Shown here: piece by piece, positions 9,627 to 17,895 of the stretch | How positions within the stretch are numbered: the first letter of the stretch is position 1 | Layout: each line of letters starts with the position of its first letter | Assembly: GCA_037133095.1 (NCBI GenBank) | Contig: JBAXOT010000004.1 | Span: 40,079-104,078, forward strand | Direction of reading: 5' to 3' | Source of the DNA: CAIMZW01 sp037133095 | GTDB lineage: Bacteria; Actinomycetota; Actinomycetes; Nanopelagicales; Nanopelagicaceae | DNA length: 64,000 nt | The notes under the pieces: generated by a model | Database searches by the model: none | Told to the model about the DNA's origin: nothing | Seen by the model: only the letters and a program-made list of their open reading frames with translations | Made by a program: the position numbers and the translations under genes

Positions 9627-10514
9627 TTACGTGAGCGGAAATCCTTGGCTGGTTCGGTCGAGCCGGTCCATGAACGCCATTAAACCTTCACCATCCTCGC
9701 GCCGGGCGGGTGCAAAATATCGATAGCTAAAGCGAGGATCATCGGTCGGCATGAGGTTCACATCAGGACGTTGCATCGGATTAAAAAGTCCCGCAATTGG
9801 CATTACCACTGTTGTATCTTCTCGCCCGGACCAGGCCGCGAGATAGGCAAAACTGGATACCGCAATTACCTTATTTTTCGCCTCTCTAATCATTTTAAAG
9901 GAGGACAAAATGTCTGGTTCCAAGAATTCTGCTTCAGGAAACGCTTGGCTGAGTTGCAAGAGATACTCGCACGGAGTCAATTGCCCGACAAAGATTGGTT
10001 TCAAACCAGATTCCGAAATGACTCGTTGGTAATACGAAATCGGTAAGGGGTAATAATCGGGGTGAAATACATACTCAGTTGCAATATCCCCCAGACGAAT
10101 ACTGATCAAAATCTCATCATCAGTAACCTCGGGCACTTCAATCGGTTCCAGTACTTGGTCCAACCATTGGCGCAAGTGCGGCAGCGAACTCTCTAAGTGG
10201 CGAATGCGCATTCCCCACATGGAAACCGTGACACCCTTGATCAGTCCACGTTGATATTGCCGAACCACTAAATCGTAAGGAATTTGCTGGGTCGTGAGAT
10301 TAATCCACTCGCCGGAGGCTTTCAATGCGGTGAGATCTGTACCAGTTTCGCCCAAGTATTCGCCGCCAAAGTAGCCAGGTACTTGGCAACCATGAATAAG
10401 TACATCGCCATCGAGTAAATTCGAAAACCGTTCCGACACCAAAGCCTGGAAGATTTTATTTCCAAAACGAGTCCATCCGGGGCCATGTTCAGGCAGCTCG
10501 ATATGTAAAGGCAC
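9627..10514 (-). CDS. GT11-like putative fucosyltransferase
   Basis: This cytoplasmic protein of 295 residues starts with GTG. The N-terminal FGNKIFQAL resembles the G.LGN.LFQ opening of alpha-1,2-fucosyltransferases. ISIRLGDIATEY matches the H.RRGDY donor-binding motif, with R kept and the first His replaced by Ile/Ser. PLPISYYQRVI corresponds to the following P..YY..A helix. The segment KNKVIAVSSFAYLAAWSG matches the late S.SF..W motif. A GDP-fucose pathway (gmd, fcl) lies in the same locus and would supply the donor. The match is motif-level and remote; an O-fucosyltransferase-like fold with another substrate is possible. Confidence 0.55.
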   Translation of the reverse strand: MPLHIELPEHGPGWTRFGNKIFQALVSERFSNLLDGDVLIHGCQVPGYFGGEYLGETGTDLTALKASGEWINLTTQQIPYDLVVRQYQRGLIKGVTVSMWGMRIRHLESSLPHLRQWLDQVLEPIEVPEVTDDEILISIRLGDIATEYVFHPDYYPLPISYYQRVISESGLKPIFVGQLTPCEYLLQLSQAFPEAEFLEPDILSSFKMIREAKNKVIAVSSFAYLAAWSGREDTTVVMPIAGLFNPMQRPDVNLMPTDDPRFSYRYFAPARREDGEGLMAFMDRLDRTSQGFPLT

Positions 10515-10560
10515 ACCGAATAGTACTGAATCGATTCCTAAACCTAACTAGCATAGTTAC

Positions 10561-11400
10561 ATGGGCGTCAACTTCCTTCTCGGAGTCGGAGCACAGCGCG
10601 CGGGAACCAGTTGGACCTACAACTACGTGTCAGAGAACCCGCAATTCCAACCAGGGTTCTTCAAGGAATACCACGTCTTTGACTCGATATATTTACCCCC
10701 TGCGCTCTCCTACCTCGATCAATATCGGGAAGATGCGCTGCAGCAGGAACAAAGACTGGAACTTGGTTTACCAACTGACTCTTTCGCCATCGATCGATTA
10801 AAATTCATCCAATCCCCGAACCTCTATTTCGAGCATTTCAGCAACCTCATTAGGAATGGCCAAGGCAAGAACCTCACCGGGGAGACCACACCTCTATATG
10901 CCGCCTTGTCCGCCGCGGCATTTTCCAGCATTAGAGAGAATCTATTGAAAGCAAGTTTCACTCCCAAAGTTGTCTTTATGATGCGAGATCCTGTGGCAAG
11001 AGCAATTTCTGCTGCACGGCTCATACTGCGCCAGGATCCTTCGCTCGACCAAGGCAAAGGCGAAGTTGATTTCATCAGGAGTGTCTATCCCTCTGTTCAC
11101 TTCAATCTTCGGGCTCGATATGACATAACGATTAAGAACCTAGAAGCAGTTTTCAAGCCCGAGGAAATACATTTTGGATTTTTTGAGAACCTGTTCACCG
11201 AAAAGTCGATCCGAGCGCTTTGCAGCTTTCTCGAACTTGATTACCGAGTGCCAAATTTCAGCGCCAAAGTAAATACAACCCAATCCAGTACTACAGTTCC
11301 TTCTCAACTCAGACAGGAAATCACTCTTCACAATCTTCCTGTGTATGAATATGTAATTAACAAGTTCGGGAACGACTTAGTCGAGAAGGCATGGGGTTAA
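10561..11400 (+). CDS. Sulfotransferase domain protein
   Basis: This is a predicted PAPS-dependent sulfotransferase of 279 residues, probably acting on a carbohydrate. The 5'-phosphosulfate-binding loop is GVGAQRAGTSWTYNYV (residues about 7-22). The 3'-phosphate-binding segment is VVFMMRDPVARAISAARL (about residues 138-155). A His in KEYHVFDS may act as the general base region. The gene is divergent from the GT11-like gene and one base upstream of a second P-loop sulfotransferase, so the two form an operon. Sulfated surface glycans are inferred. No PAPS-synthesis genes are in this window. Confidence 0.82.
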   Translation: MGVNFLLGVGAQRAGTSWTYNYVSENPQFQPGFFKEYHVFDSIYLPPALSYLDQYREDALQQEQRLELGLPTDSFAIDRLKFIQSPNLYFEHFSNLIRNGQGKNLTGETTPLYAALSAAAFSSIRENLLKASFTPKVVFMMRDPVARAISAARLILRQDPSLDQGKGEVDFIRSVYPSVHFNLRARYDITIKNLEAVFKPEEIHFGFFENLFTEKSIRALCSFLELDYRVPNFSAKVNTTQSSTTVPSQLRQEITLHNLPVYEYVINKFGNDLVEKAWG

Positions 11401-11401
11401 A

Positions 11402-12325
11402 GTGGGCTTGATAGTTACTGGAATGCACCGTTCCGGAACCAGCATGGTCGCCGGAGTCTTAGATCAACTTGGCGTGTCCCACGGGGAAGGGACGATGTTG
11501 GGTAGTTCCATCGTGAATCCTTCAGGTTTCTTCGAAAGAGTAGATGTGATTGCGGTGAACGACTCAGCTCTCCAAACTCTAGGCGGAGATTGGTTAGTCC
11601 CACCGATTTTTCACTCGGACACTTGGCTGGCTTTTTCCGAGAATACGGTCAGGAATTATCGCTCGCACGTGAAATTCATCGACGGACAAAGTCAAAATTG
11701 GTTCATTAAAGACCCTCGAATATCTCTGCTGCTTCCACTCTGGGATCGAATCGCCCTCGAACGTCTACCTACAATAATCGTGGTGCGAAATCCATTGGAG
11801 ATTGCTCAATCACTGCACTTACGTAATGGCTTGACCCACAGACAGGGTTTGGCCGTGTGGTATTTCTATATGCAAACTCTCTTCTCAGAGCTTCGCGGTC
11901 GACCTCACAAAATAGTCGATTATCAGAGCGCGCTAAGTGACAAAGTGCCCACCATCAACAGCTTGGCAGAATTTGCCTGGACTTTCGCATCCCTTAATCT
12001 CGAAAATGTGCCAGCAGACTTGGTAAATAAGACCGCTGAATTTATGAATCCTGAATTCTCAAGAAGTGACGACGTATCCGGCATTCGCGGGATTGGAATC
12101 CAAGAGACTACGGAATTGCTCGATATTTACGCGGCGCTAAAGTCCGCTCACCTCAATACATGTAACGAGGGCTTGTTTTCGGCGACCCCAGACTGGATTT
12201 CCGAAGCTCTCTATGAGTCACGAAAATATCGAAAACTTCAGGACGATTTGTCAACGGCGCAACGATCTTTGGTTGATATGCGCAGAGTGATAACGGAGCT
12301 CCAGCAGCAAACCCCAAACACCTAA
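11402..12325 (+). CDS. Sulfotransferase family protein with C-terminal coiled coil
   Basis: This is a second, different sulfotransferase-type protein of 307 residues starting with GTG right after the first. The P-loop is LIVTGMHRSGTSMVAGVL at the extreme N-terminus, followed by IKDPRISLLLPLW and IIVVRNPLEIAQSL, the 3'-phosphate site. The last 40 residues (YRKLQDDLSTAQRSLVDMRR) have heptad character and could mediate dimerisation or docking. It resembles sulfotransferase-like domains found attached to glycosyltransferases. The stop overlaps the converging small secreted-protein gene by four bases. Confidence 0.8.
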   Translation: MGLIVTGMHRSGTSMVAGVLDQLGVSHGEGTMLGSSIVNPSGFFERVDVIAVNDSALQTLGGDWLVPPIFHSDTWLAFSENTVRNYRSHVKFIDGQSQNWFIKDPRISLLLPLWDRIALERLPTIIVVRNPLEIAQSLHLRNGLTHRQGLAVWYFYMQTLFSELRGRPHKIVDYQSALSDKVPTINSLAEFAWTFASLNLENVPADLVNKTAEFMNPEFSRSDDVSGIRGIGIQETTELLDIYAALKSAHLNTCNEGLFSATPDWISEALYESRKYRKLQDDLSTAQRSLVDMRRVITELQQQTPNT

Positions 12326-12714
12326 GAGTTTTTTGAGAGCGACTTAATATATGCGGCAGAAAGTGTCACATGGTACTTATTAGCCTGAGCCAGCAGGTTT
12401 TGTAAATCGGTACCTAACTTATTCAGGGCAATTTGGTACAACTTGGCATGTGCATCTACCGCCGCTTTGGCATCGGCAATCGTGGACTTACCTTTTGCCC
12501 GTCGCAACTCGGCCCGAAGCACCACAAGTTGAGCCTTGTAGTTATCCAAAGTCTGGGAGTCCATTTTTAATTCGGCCTCATCGGCGAAAACAACCTTTGG
12601 CACAGCCGTGCTGGCGAAGGCAATCGAAGGGCTAAGCAACATCACCGAAGTCGCAACGAGAGCAACTCCCAGGTTCGCTCGAGAAGGTGTGTTTTCTCTC
12701 CAAAACGTCTTCAT
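12322..12714 (-). CDS. Small secreted helical protein (family member A)
   Basis: This 130-residue protein has a signal peptide (hydrophobic residues about 16-33, cleavage near AFAST). The mature part is predicted helical or coiled coil. It shares with the next gene a pattern D-SQTLDNYKAQL...ALNKLGTDLQ...AN...SYIKSLS-like near the C-terminus (here AAYIKSLS). No known domain is recognised. It lies 10 bases downstream of its paralogue on the same strand, so both are probably cotranscribed. A structural or polymer-associated role at the cell surface is inferred only from location. Confidence 0.7.
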   Translation of the reverse strand: MKTFWRENTPSRANLGVALVATSVMLLSPSIAFASTAVPKVVFADEAELKMDSQTLDNYKAQLVVLRAELRRAKGKSTIADAKAAVDAHAKLYQIALNKLGTDLQNLLAQANKYHVTLSAAYIKSLSKNS

Positions 12715-12724
12715 GAAAGTTTCT

Positions 12725-13132
12725 TTAGATTCTCGACAGCGAAAGTAAATAGCTCGACGGCAATTTGAAGTTCACTTGATTGGCGGTCTTGGTCATAGCC
12801 TGAAAATCAGTTCCCAACTTAGCCACGGCCAAAGTGAGGATTTGCTGCAAGTTTGTTGCTGCGTCTCTGGCATTTTTTAGATTGACCCTCAAGGAGACCT
12901 TTTGGGCGCCAAGCTTGGCGATACTGTAGAGATGCGCCTTAACGGCGACTTGTGCATTCAAGGTGGCCAATTGACGGGTGTATATCGAGATCGTTTGGCT
13001 ATCTTGTTGTAACGAACTTTGCATCTGGATTATGGAAGCGGGCACTGCAGCTTGGACGACTGTTTCACTAGAAATTCCTAATGAAGCGGTTACGAGGGCT
13101 ACTATCGCGCCGGTTCTCTGTAACGTTTTCAT
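12725..13132 (-). CDS. Small secreted helical protein (family member B)
   Basis: This 135-residue protein has a signal sequence (MKT start, hydrophobic residues about 10-27, cleavage near VQAAV). The mature domain is helical and contains DSQTISIYTRQLATLNAQ, then AVAKLGTDFQ and SSYLLSLS. These align with the downstream neighbour and more loosely with the 14784-15305 protein. Its function is unknown. It is the first of a two-gene unit next to the sugar-transferase gene. Confidence 0.7.
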   Translation of the reverse strand: MKTLQRTGAIVALVTASLGISSETVVQAAVPASIIQMQSSLQQDSQTISIYTRQLATLNAQVAVKAHLYSIAKLGAQKVSLRVNLKNARDAATNLQQILTLAVAKLGTDFQAMTKTANQVNFKLPSSYLLSLSRI

Positions 13133-13219
13133 GAATAAACTGTAAGACTATCGTGAGGTTTTGTCACCAATATGTGAGATAAAAGTCAGGCAGTCTAGAC
13201 ATTTGGTCGGAATCGCCTG

Positions 13220-14629
13220 CTAATACGCACCTTTGCCGGTCAAAACCACGCGAATGGTTCGCAATAACAGGACAAAGTCCAGATATGGCGACCACTCGTT
13301 GATGTATTTGAGGTCCATCTCCATGCGGGTTTCCCAGCTGGTGGTTTTACGCCCGCTGACCTGCCAAAGCCCAGTCAAGCCCGGCAGTGCGATTTGTCGG
13401 TAATGGCTCTGTGCTTCGAGTTGTGACAACTCTTCGCGCAAGATTGGCCGGGGTCCGACGATGGACATGGTGCCGCTGATGACACACCACAGTTGGGGCA
13501 ATTCGTCGATGGAGAACCGACGTATAACTTTTCCGACTTTGGTAATCCGCGGATCTTCCTTGTAACGATCTTCCATCTCTTCATCCGGGCGACCCAAAAT
13601 ATCCAATCGTTCACTGTCCGCCCCATCTCTCATCGATCTAAATTTTGGAAAGGTAAAAAGTTCTCCACCTTGTCCAATTCGTAGGTCGGTGTAAAAGACT
13701 GGTCCACGACTCGTCACTTTCACCATGATGGCTACCAATAACATCAGCGGTAAGAAAATAATGAACGCAATTAGGCCTAAGGCTAAATCAATGGCTCGTT
13801 TAAAGAGGGCTTTGGAATGTTGAATTCGTGGCTCATTCATCACGGTATAAGAATGAAGATTTTGCAGCGTCGCGCCACGGCGTTGCGCCATCTCGGCCAA
13901 TGGATCTACCAAATACAACTTGATATCGAGCTGATCAAGTAACTCCAATAATCTTCGAAGTCGATGCGGATTATCGGCAAATTTGGCGCAGGGAACTACA
14001 AAATCGATTCCTTCACCCAAGAGAAAATTCTTTAACTCTTCGGTGATCGCCTTCTCATCCTCATGATAAACATAAGTCTTGATTTCAGACTCGTGAAAAT
14101 CGGCGGCTACATCAATTAATTCAGGCCAGGAATTTCGCAAGGTCAGGAAGAGCCCTCGTTTGTTTAGTTTTAATCGATCACGCTTTCGGCCAAAAACTAC
14201 CTGCGCTATTTTGCGAATGAGCATCAGTAACAAGGTGCCAAGAAAAATGGAGATTAAAATATAGGCCCGAGAAAAGTTTTGCTTGAATATAAAGGAGGTG
14301 CCAGCCATGATCGCCAAGGTGGCGATCCCGGCCCGGAGCACCCGCACATAAATTTCCGAAGGTGACGACAAGCCACTAAATACCCAGGCATTGGTCCAAG
14401 CCAACGAAATGAACCAGGTCATTGGCATCAGGAAAACCAAAATTGTCTCTCGGTTGCCAAGATTGACCCAGGAAATGGAATTCCATCTAAATATTGCGGT
14501 GAGGATTCCCACTGCGAGCAGAACTACCAAATCAAAGAGCACGACATTGCGAGCAGAGCCATCCGAGTACTCGGTGTAACGAAGGCGTGGCATATCGCCG
14601 TCTGATGACGCTGAATACTCTCGTCTCAC
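13220..14629 (-). CDS. Polyprenyl-phosphate sugar phosphotransferase (initiating transferase)
   Basis: This membrane enzyme transfers a sugar-1-phosphate to undecaprenyl phosphate, the first step of surface-polysaccharide assembly. It has 469 residues. Four to five N-terminal membrane helices (about 30-160) precede a soluble middle part, then a helix and the bacterial sugar-transferase domain (about 270-469). Motifs are FKRAIDLALGL, SRGPVFYTDLRIGQGG, FPKFRSMRDGAD, RFSIDELPQLWCVISG, MSIVGPRP and LPGLTGLWQVSGR. The GTG start is backed by GAAGG seven bases upstream; ATG at 14593 is an alternative. It is the priming enzyme for the locus. Confidence 0.92.
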   Translation of the reverse strand: MRREYSASSDGDMPRLRYTEYSDGSARNVVLFDLVVLLAVGILTAIFRWNSISWVNLGNRETILVFLMPMTWFISLAWTNAWVFSGLSSPSEIYVRVLRAGIATLAIMAGTSFIFKQNFSRAYILISIFLGTLLLMLIRKIAQVVFGRKRDRLKLNKRGLFLTLRNSWPELIDVAADFHESEIKTYVYHEDEKAITEELKNFLLGEGIDFVVPCAKFADNPHRLRRLLELLDQLDIKLYLVDPLAEMAQRRGATLQNLHSYTVMNEPRIQHSKALFKRAIDLALGLIAFIIFLPLMLLVAIMVKVTSRGPVFYTDLRIGQGGELFTFPKFRSMRDGADSERLDILGRPDEEMEDRYKEDPRITKVGKVIRRFSIDELPQLWCVISGTMSIVGPRPILREELSQLEAQSHYRQIALPGLTGLWQVSGRKTTSWETRMEMDLKYINEWSPYLDFVLLLRTIRVVLTGKGAY

Positions 14630-14710
14630 CGATTAGCCTTCTTTGTAGATCGTCAATCGATTCTCCTCACGATTGCCATTTCGGCAGACGCTGGAGACTT
14701 CTTCATAATT

Positions 14711-14735
14711 CTAGTCATTGGGGACATTTGACTAG
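14711..14735. promoter_or_regulatory. Inverted repeat upstream of the initiating-transferase gene
   Basis: Perfect 7-base arms CTAGTCA and TGACTAG are separated by 11 bases. They lie in the 154-base gap upstream of the GTG start at 14629. This could be an operator for a dimeric regulator of the transferase gene. No core promoter was convincingly placed next to it, so the assignment is tentative. Confidence 0.3.
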
Positions 14736-14783
14736 CAACCCCCTTACGAGGTCTCGGCGGATACAGTGTTTACCAAGGTGGTT

Positions 14784-15305
14784 TTATCGTGGGCCAATCG
14801 GTGGGTAGGCAGCTTTGCTGTCCGCTTTCTCGGCCACAAAAACAGTGTCCTTGACCTTCGAAACGAAGCTCTGGTCTATCACCAGGTTCTCCAATTTGAC
14901 CTGCGCCTGGTAGGCCAACAAGTCTTTTGCCAACTTGTTATTGGCGATCCTTAGTGGACTATTTTCCATGGAATTCGTTTTGATAATGCCATCCAGTATC
15001 CGTTGCTGGACCGGGAGTGAAGCTTGAAGTGCTTCCAATTTAGATTGCTCTTTTTTAGTCAAGCCGGTCTTATTCTTTTTTGCTAGGAGAGTGGCAATAT
15101 CTTTTTGTAATCCTTGAACCGAAAACTGGACACCTTTGAACTTGGCCGTTAGTGCTCTTACAGCCTCCGTATCTTTGGCAACAGTTATTTGCAACTCTTT
15201 TAATACTTTGCTGGGTTTCGGGCCGGCAGCGGTAGCAGAGTGAATGGGTAAAAAAGTCATGGCTAGTAGTGCCAGACCGACGGGGACTTTTCGGTATGTT
15301 TTCAT
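14784..15305 (-). CDS. Secreted coiled-coil protein (family member C)
   Basis: This 173-residue protein has a signal peptide (MKT start, hydrophobic residues about 9-26, cleavage near ATAAG). It is followed by long charged helices such as LKELQITVAKDTEAVRALTA and KKEQSKLEALQASL. It has the same MKT-led signal and helical style as the two small proteins at 12322-13132, but it is longer and has a distinct tail ending in YPPIGPR. No catalytic motif is seen. A spacer, scaffold or polymer-binding role outside the membrane is conceivable. Confidence 0.65.
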   Translation of the reverse strand: MKTYRKVPVGLALLAMTFLPIHSATAAGPKPSKVLKELQITVAKDTEAVRALTAKFKGVQFSVQGLQKDIATLLAKKNKTGLTKKEQSKLEALQASLPVQQRILDGIIKTNSMENSPLRIANNKLAKDLLAYQAQVKLENLVIDQSFVSKVKDTVFVAEKADSKAAYPPIGPR

Positions 15306-15410
15306 TTGCGGGAAGTTTAGGTGCTCGACGGCAATATTGTCACCTGAATTTACTGGGATTTACCCAAACTTAATCAAGAAATTTATTGGGATCCTGAGAG
15401 CGAAACCGAT

Positions 15411-15444
15411 AAAAAAAGTCACGGGAACCTGAGGTTCCCGTGAC
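15411..15444 (-). terminator. Rho-independent terminator of the OmpA-domain gene
   Basis: Perfect arms lie at 15418-15430 and 15432-15444 (GTCACGGGAACC and its complement). On the minus strand the hairpin is followed by seven T residues (15417-15411). It sits 45 bases past the stop of the minus-strand OmpA-domain gene. This is the clearest intrinsic terminator in the window. Confidence 0.93.
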
Positions 15445-15488
15445 TAACCAAACTTTCTGCAACCTTCGACTTATAGCCTTGCTGGCTG

Positions 15489-16271
15489 TTAGGAAACCGA
15501 GATTTCCACTCGACGGTTGAGAGGTTCAGGGGTCTTGTCTTTCGTTTTAACAACTGGGTTTTTAGATCCGTACCCAGCAGAAGTAATCTTCACTTTTGCC
15601 CCCAGACCCCGTGCCCGGAGCGCCTGAAGCAAGAACCCTTGGACGTTAGCCGAACGCTGATCAGACAAGGCTTTGTTATCGAAAGTTCCATCACCTGCGG
15701 TATCTGTATAACCTGAAAGAAAAATCTTTGTGAAACCGTGGCTGACAATGGTGTCAACGGCCTTGTTCAATGTATTTTTTGCATCCCTGGTGAGATCTGA
15801 GGATCCAAGGTCGAAGTTGACGTTGGCAATAGATACGGGAGCCTGATTTAATTTCAAGGCAAAATTTAATTTCAAGGCAAATGAAGTCAATCCCCCTTTA
15901 GAGTCTTGCACCGTCAACTTAATTTTGTCATTAGGTCCAACCACTACGGGCAACTTGAAGGTGCCATCGGAATCAATGACTATGTCGTAGGTAATTTTAC
16001 CAATTTGAATCTGCGCAGATTGAGTGTCAGCAGGCACTTTGACCTTCACCACCTGAGTTACAGGGGCAACCTGATTCACTTCCTTCTTCTTGTCACCAGC
16101 AACGGTGGTGACGGAGCCAGTTAATGTGCCCGTGGTCGCTTTTTGACCGGTGCCAGGGCCTCCTGGAGGATATTTAGCATCTGCAGCAAAAGCTGGAGCC
16201 GTGAGGCCTATTGTCAAGATTGCGGCGGCACCAAGTGCCAGAGAGCGTGCGAATTTAAATGGAGTCCCCAT
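15489..16271 (-). CDS. Secreted OmpA-like domain protein
   Basis: The ATG at 16271 is chosen, giving 260 residues, because a promoter and palindrome occupy the extra bases of the longer GTG frame (to 16307). The signal peptide spans about residues 5-30 (GAAAILTIGLTAPAFAAD). A linker leads to a beta domain and then an OmpA_C-type peptidoglycan-binding domain (about 150-260) with VNFDLGSSDLT, FLSGYTDTAGDG, LSDQRSANVQGFL, ITSAGYGSKNPV and the final NRRVEIS. In a monoderm this domain could anchor the protein to peptidoglycan. An 18-base tandem duplication (FALKLN twice) occurs before the domain. It has its own promoter and terminator, so it is monocistronic. Confidence 0.85.
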   Translation of the reverse strand: MGTPFKFARSLALGAAAILTIGLTAPAFAADAKYPPGGPGTGQKATTGTLTGSVTTVAGDKKKEVNQVAPVTQVVKVKVPADTQSAQIQIGKITYDIVIDSDGTFKLPVVVGPNDKIKLTVQDSKGGLTSFALKLNFALKLNQAPVSIANVNFDLGSSDLTRDAKNTLNKAVDTIVSHGFTKIFLSGYTDTAGDGTFDNKALSDQRSANVQGFLLQALRARGLGAKVKITSAGYGSKNPVVKTKDKTPEPLNRRVEISVS

Positions 16272-16277
16272 GTGCAA

Positions 16278-16307
16278 ATGATAAGTGAGACCTAGGTCTC
16301 TTGTCAC
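16278..16307 (-). promoter_or_regulatory. Leaderless promoter with a 14-base palindrome
   Basis: On the minus strand, GTGACA (-35, at 16302-16307) and TATCAT (-10, at 16278-16283) are 18 bases apart. Six bases separate the -10 box from ATG at 16271, so transcription would start at the ATG. Between the boxes is the perfect palindrome GAGACCTAGGTCTC (16287-16300), a likely repressor site. Confidence 0.6.
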
Positions 16308-16418
16308 GCCGATACTTCCACTTTACATAAACTTAATTAGACCTAAGGTATGTCGAAGTTCGCCTCAAAATGAGCGTGAAACAGTTGTTTTAGAGCCGCA
16401 AGGCGATCCTAAAGTGCC

Positions 16419-17891
16419 TCAACAGTGATCGGAAATGCTGGTATTGACTGGTCTGACTTGCGGGGCAGTTCGGTAAGCAATTGGCCCCTCGCCGCCGGAA
16501 AAGTTGGCAATAATTTTCACGCTCGACCCAGGATTGAGATCCGCCGATGCAAAGAAGACCGGACGGCCTAATTCAACGTGGCTCAGATTCAATTGGTCGT
16601 TCGAGCCAACGATTCGGGCCGAAACCAGCTTTGAGTCAAGCGGACCATAAATCCCGACTGAAAATCCGTGGGAGTTGTGATAACCGTTGGGCATGCCTAA
16701 ATCCAGCCGTCCCATCACGTAAGAGGGCAACACCGCCCCGGCTGGAACTGAATTTCGAGCCGTCAAGGTGATTTGAGTCGTGCGAACCGGGGTGCACGCC
16801 AAGGACTTGATGGATACCGATTGATCAAGGTAATAATCCATTTTGTTGCCATCAGTGTTTATTACCGTCGACAAATATTCATTCTTGGCATTGGTGGTGA
16901 TGTCGCCACCGAACTTGGTAGTGGCCAAAGCAGCCTCTTCCGTTTCATTTGTACTGTAGAAAAGCAGGCGCCCCTGATTCCATGGGGTAATCAATTGCCG
17001 GCCCAGTGAGATCTTGGAATATCCCCCGGCCAGCAATTTCTGCAGAACTAAATGAGCGATATCCACCAAGTAACTTTTGCGCCTTGCGTTATCGGTCGCG
17101 AATCTCGCATATGCCACGGACAAGGTTTGTTCCACAATGTTTTGTGACGTAATGACTTGGCCATCTGCCATCGTCACAGGACCGACCACTTTCAGTACAT
17201 AGCTCAATGCGACAGGATCGACGGTTAATACGCCGTCCAACTTCTCGCCAAATTGCTTTTGCCAGAGCGCCATCCAAATCCGCGCCGCATAAGGGAAATG
17301 TGCATCCTCATTGGAGTTCTGCCAGATCGCAGGATCGTTGCCGTAGAGATCATAGAATTCAGAGGAGATCAAAATCGGCATAACATCTAATGATTTCAAT
17401 TTCGCATTGCTGCCTAATCGCAAAATCTTAATCTGCCCATTCGTCACCTGAATCTCGGCATAACCACCGATGATTCCGCCGGTACCACGTGCTTCGGCAT
17501 TATTCTGAAACGCGATCAGGTACTTTCGCGATCCATGCGACCCCAACAATCCCGGCGCTACCTGCATCAATCGTTCGCCTTGGGCGATTGCATCTTGCAA
17601 TTGGTTAAATCGATGAGTCTGACCTGAAACCCAAATAAACGGCTTAAACATTGGATTAGAAATCTTGGCATCCAGTGATTTGGCATGGTGCAGCAGACTG
17701 GCAATTGAAGAATCCAACGACGGGCCACCATCGCCCAGATTGCCCAAGGAAGCCGCGAGTGCCTTACCCTCTTTGAGCGCCTGCCGTCCCTCGAGTCCGA
17801 GTTGAATTCCAACGAAAAGATAAGCCGCAAGAATGAGCCCAAAGAAAGACGCCACCAGGATGACCCAGCGGCGTCTATTCATGAATTTCAA
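16419..17891 (-). CDS. DUF4012 membrane protein
   Basis: This 490-residue protein has one N-terminal membrane helix (RRWVILVASFFGLILAAYLF, residues about 7-27) and a large extracytoplasmic domain. The stretch SRKYLIAFQNNAEARGTGG followed by IGGYAEI is the DUF4012 hallmark. The family is commonly found in actinobacterial surface-polysaccharide loci. Its biochemical role is unknown; transfer or attachment of the finished polymer to the wall has been considered by analogy with location only. It is four bases downstream of the BY-kinase gene and surely in its operon. Confidence 0.82.
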   Translation of the reverse strand: MKFMNRRRWVILVASFFGLILAAYLFVGIQLGLEGRQALKEGKALAASLGNLGDGGPSLDSSIASLLHHAKSLDAKISNPMFKPFIWVSGQTHRFNQLQDAIAQGERLMQVAPGLLGSHGSRKYLIAFQNNAEARGTGGIIGGYAEIQVTNGQIKILRLGSNAKLKSLDVMPILISSEFYDLYGNDPAIWQNSNEDAHFPYAARIWMALWQKQFGEKLDGVLTVDPVALSYVLKVVGPVTMADGQVITSQNIVEQTLSVAYARFATDNARRKSYLVDIAHLVLQKLLAGGYSKISLGRQLITPWNQGRLLFYSTNETEEAALATTKFGGDITTNAKNEYLSTVINTDGNKMDYYLDQSVSIKSLACTPVRTTQITLTARNSVPAGAVLPSYVMGRLDLGMPNGYHNSHGFSVGIYGPLDSKLVSARIVGSNDQLNLSHVELGRPVFFASADLNPGSSVKIIANFSGGEGPIAYRTAPQVRPVNTSISDHC

Positions 17892-17895
17892 TTAC

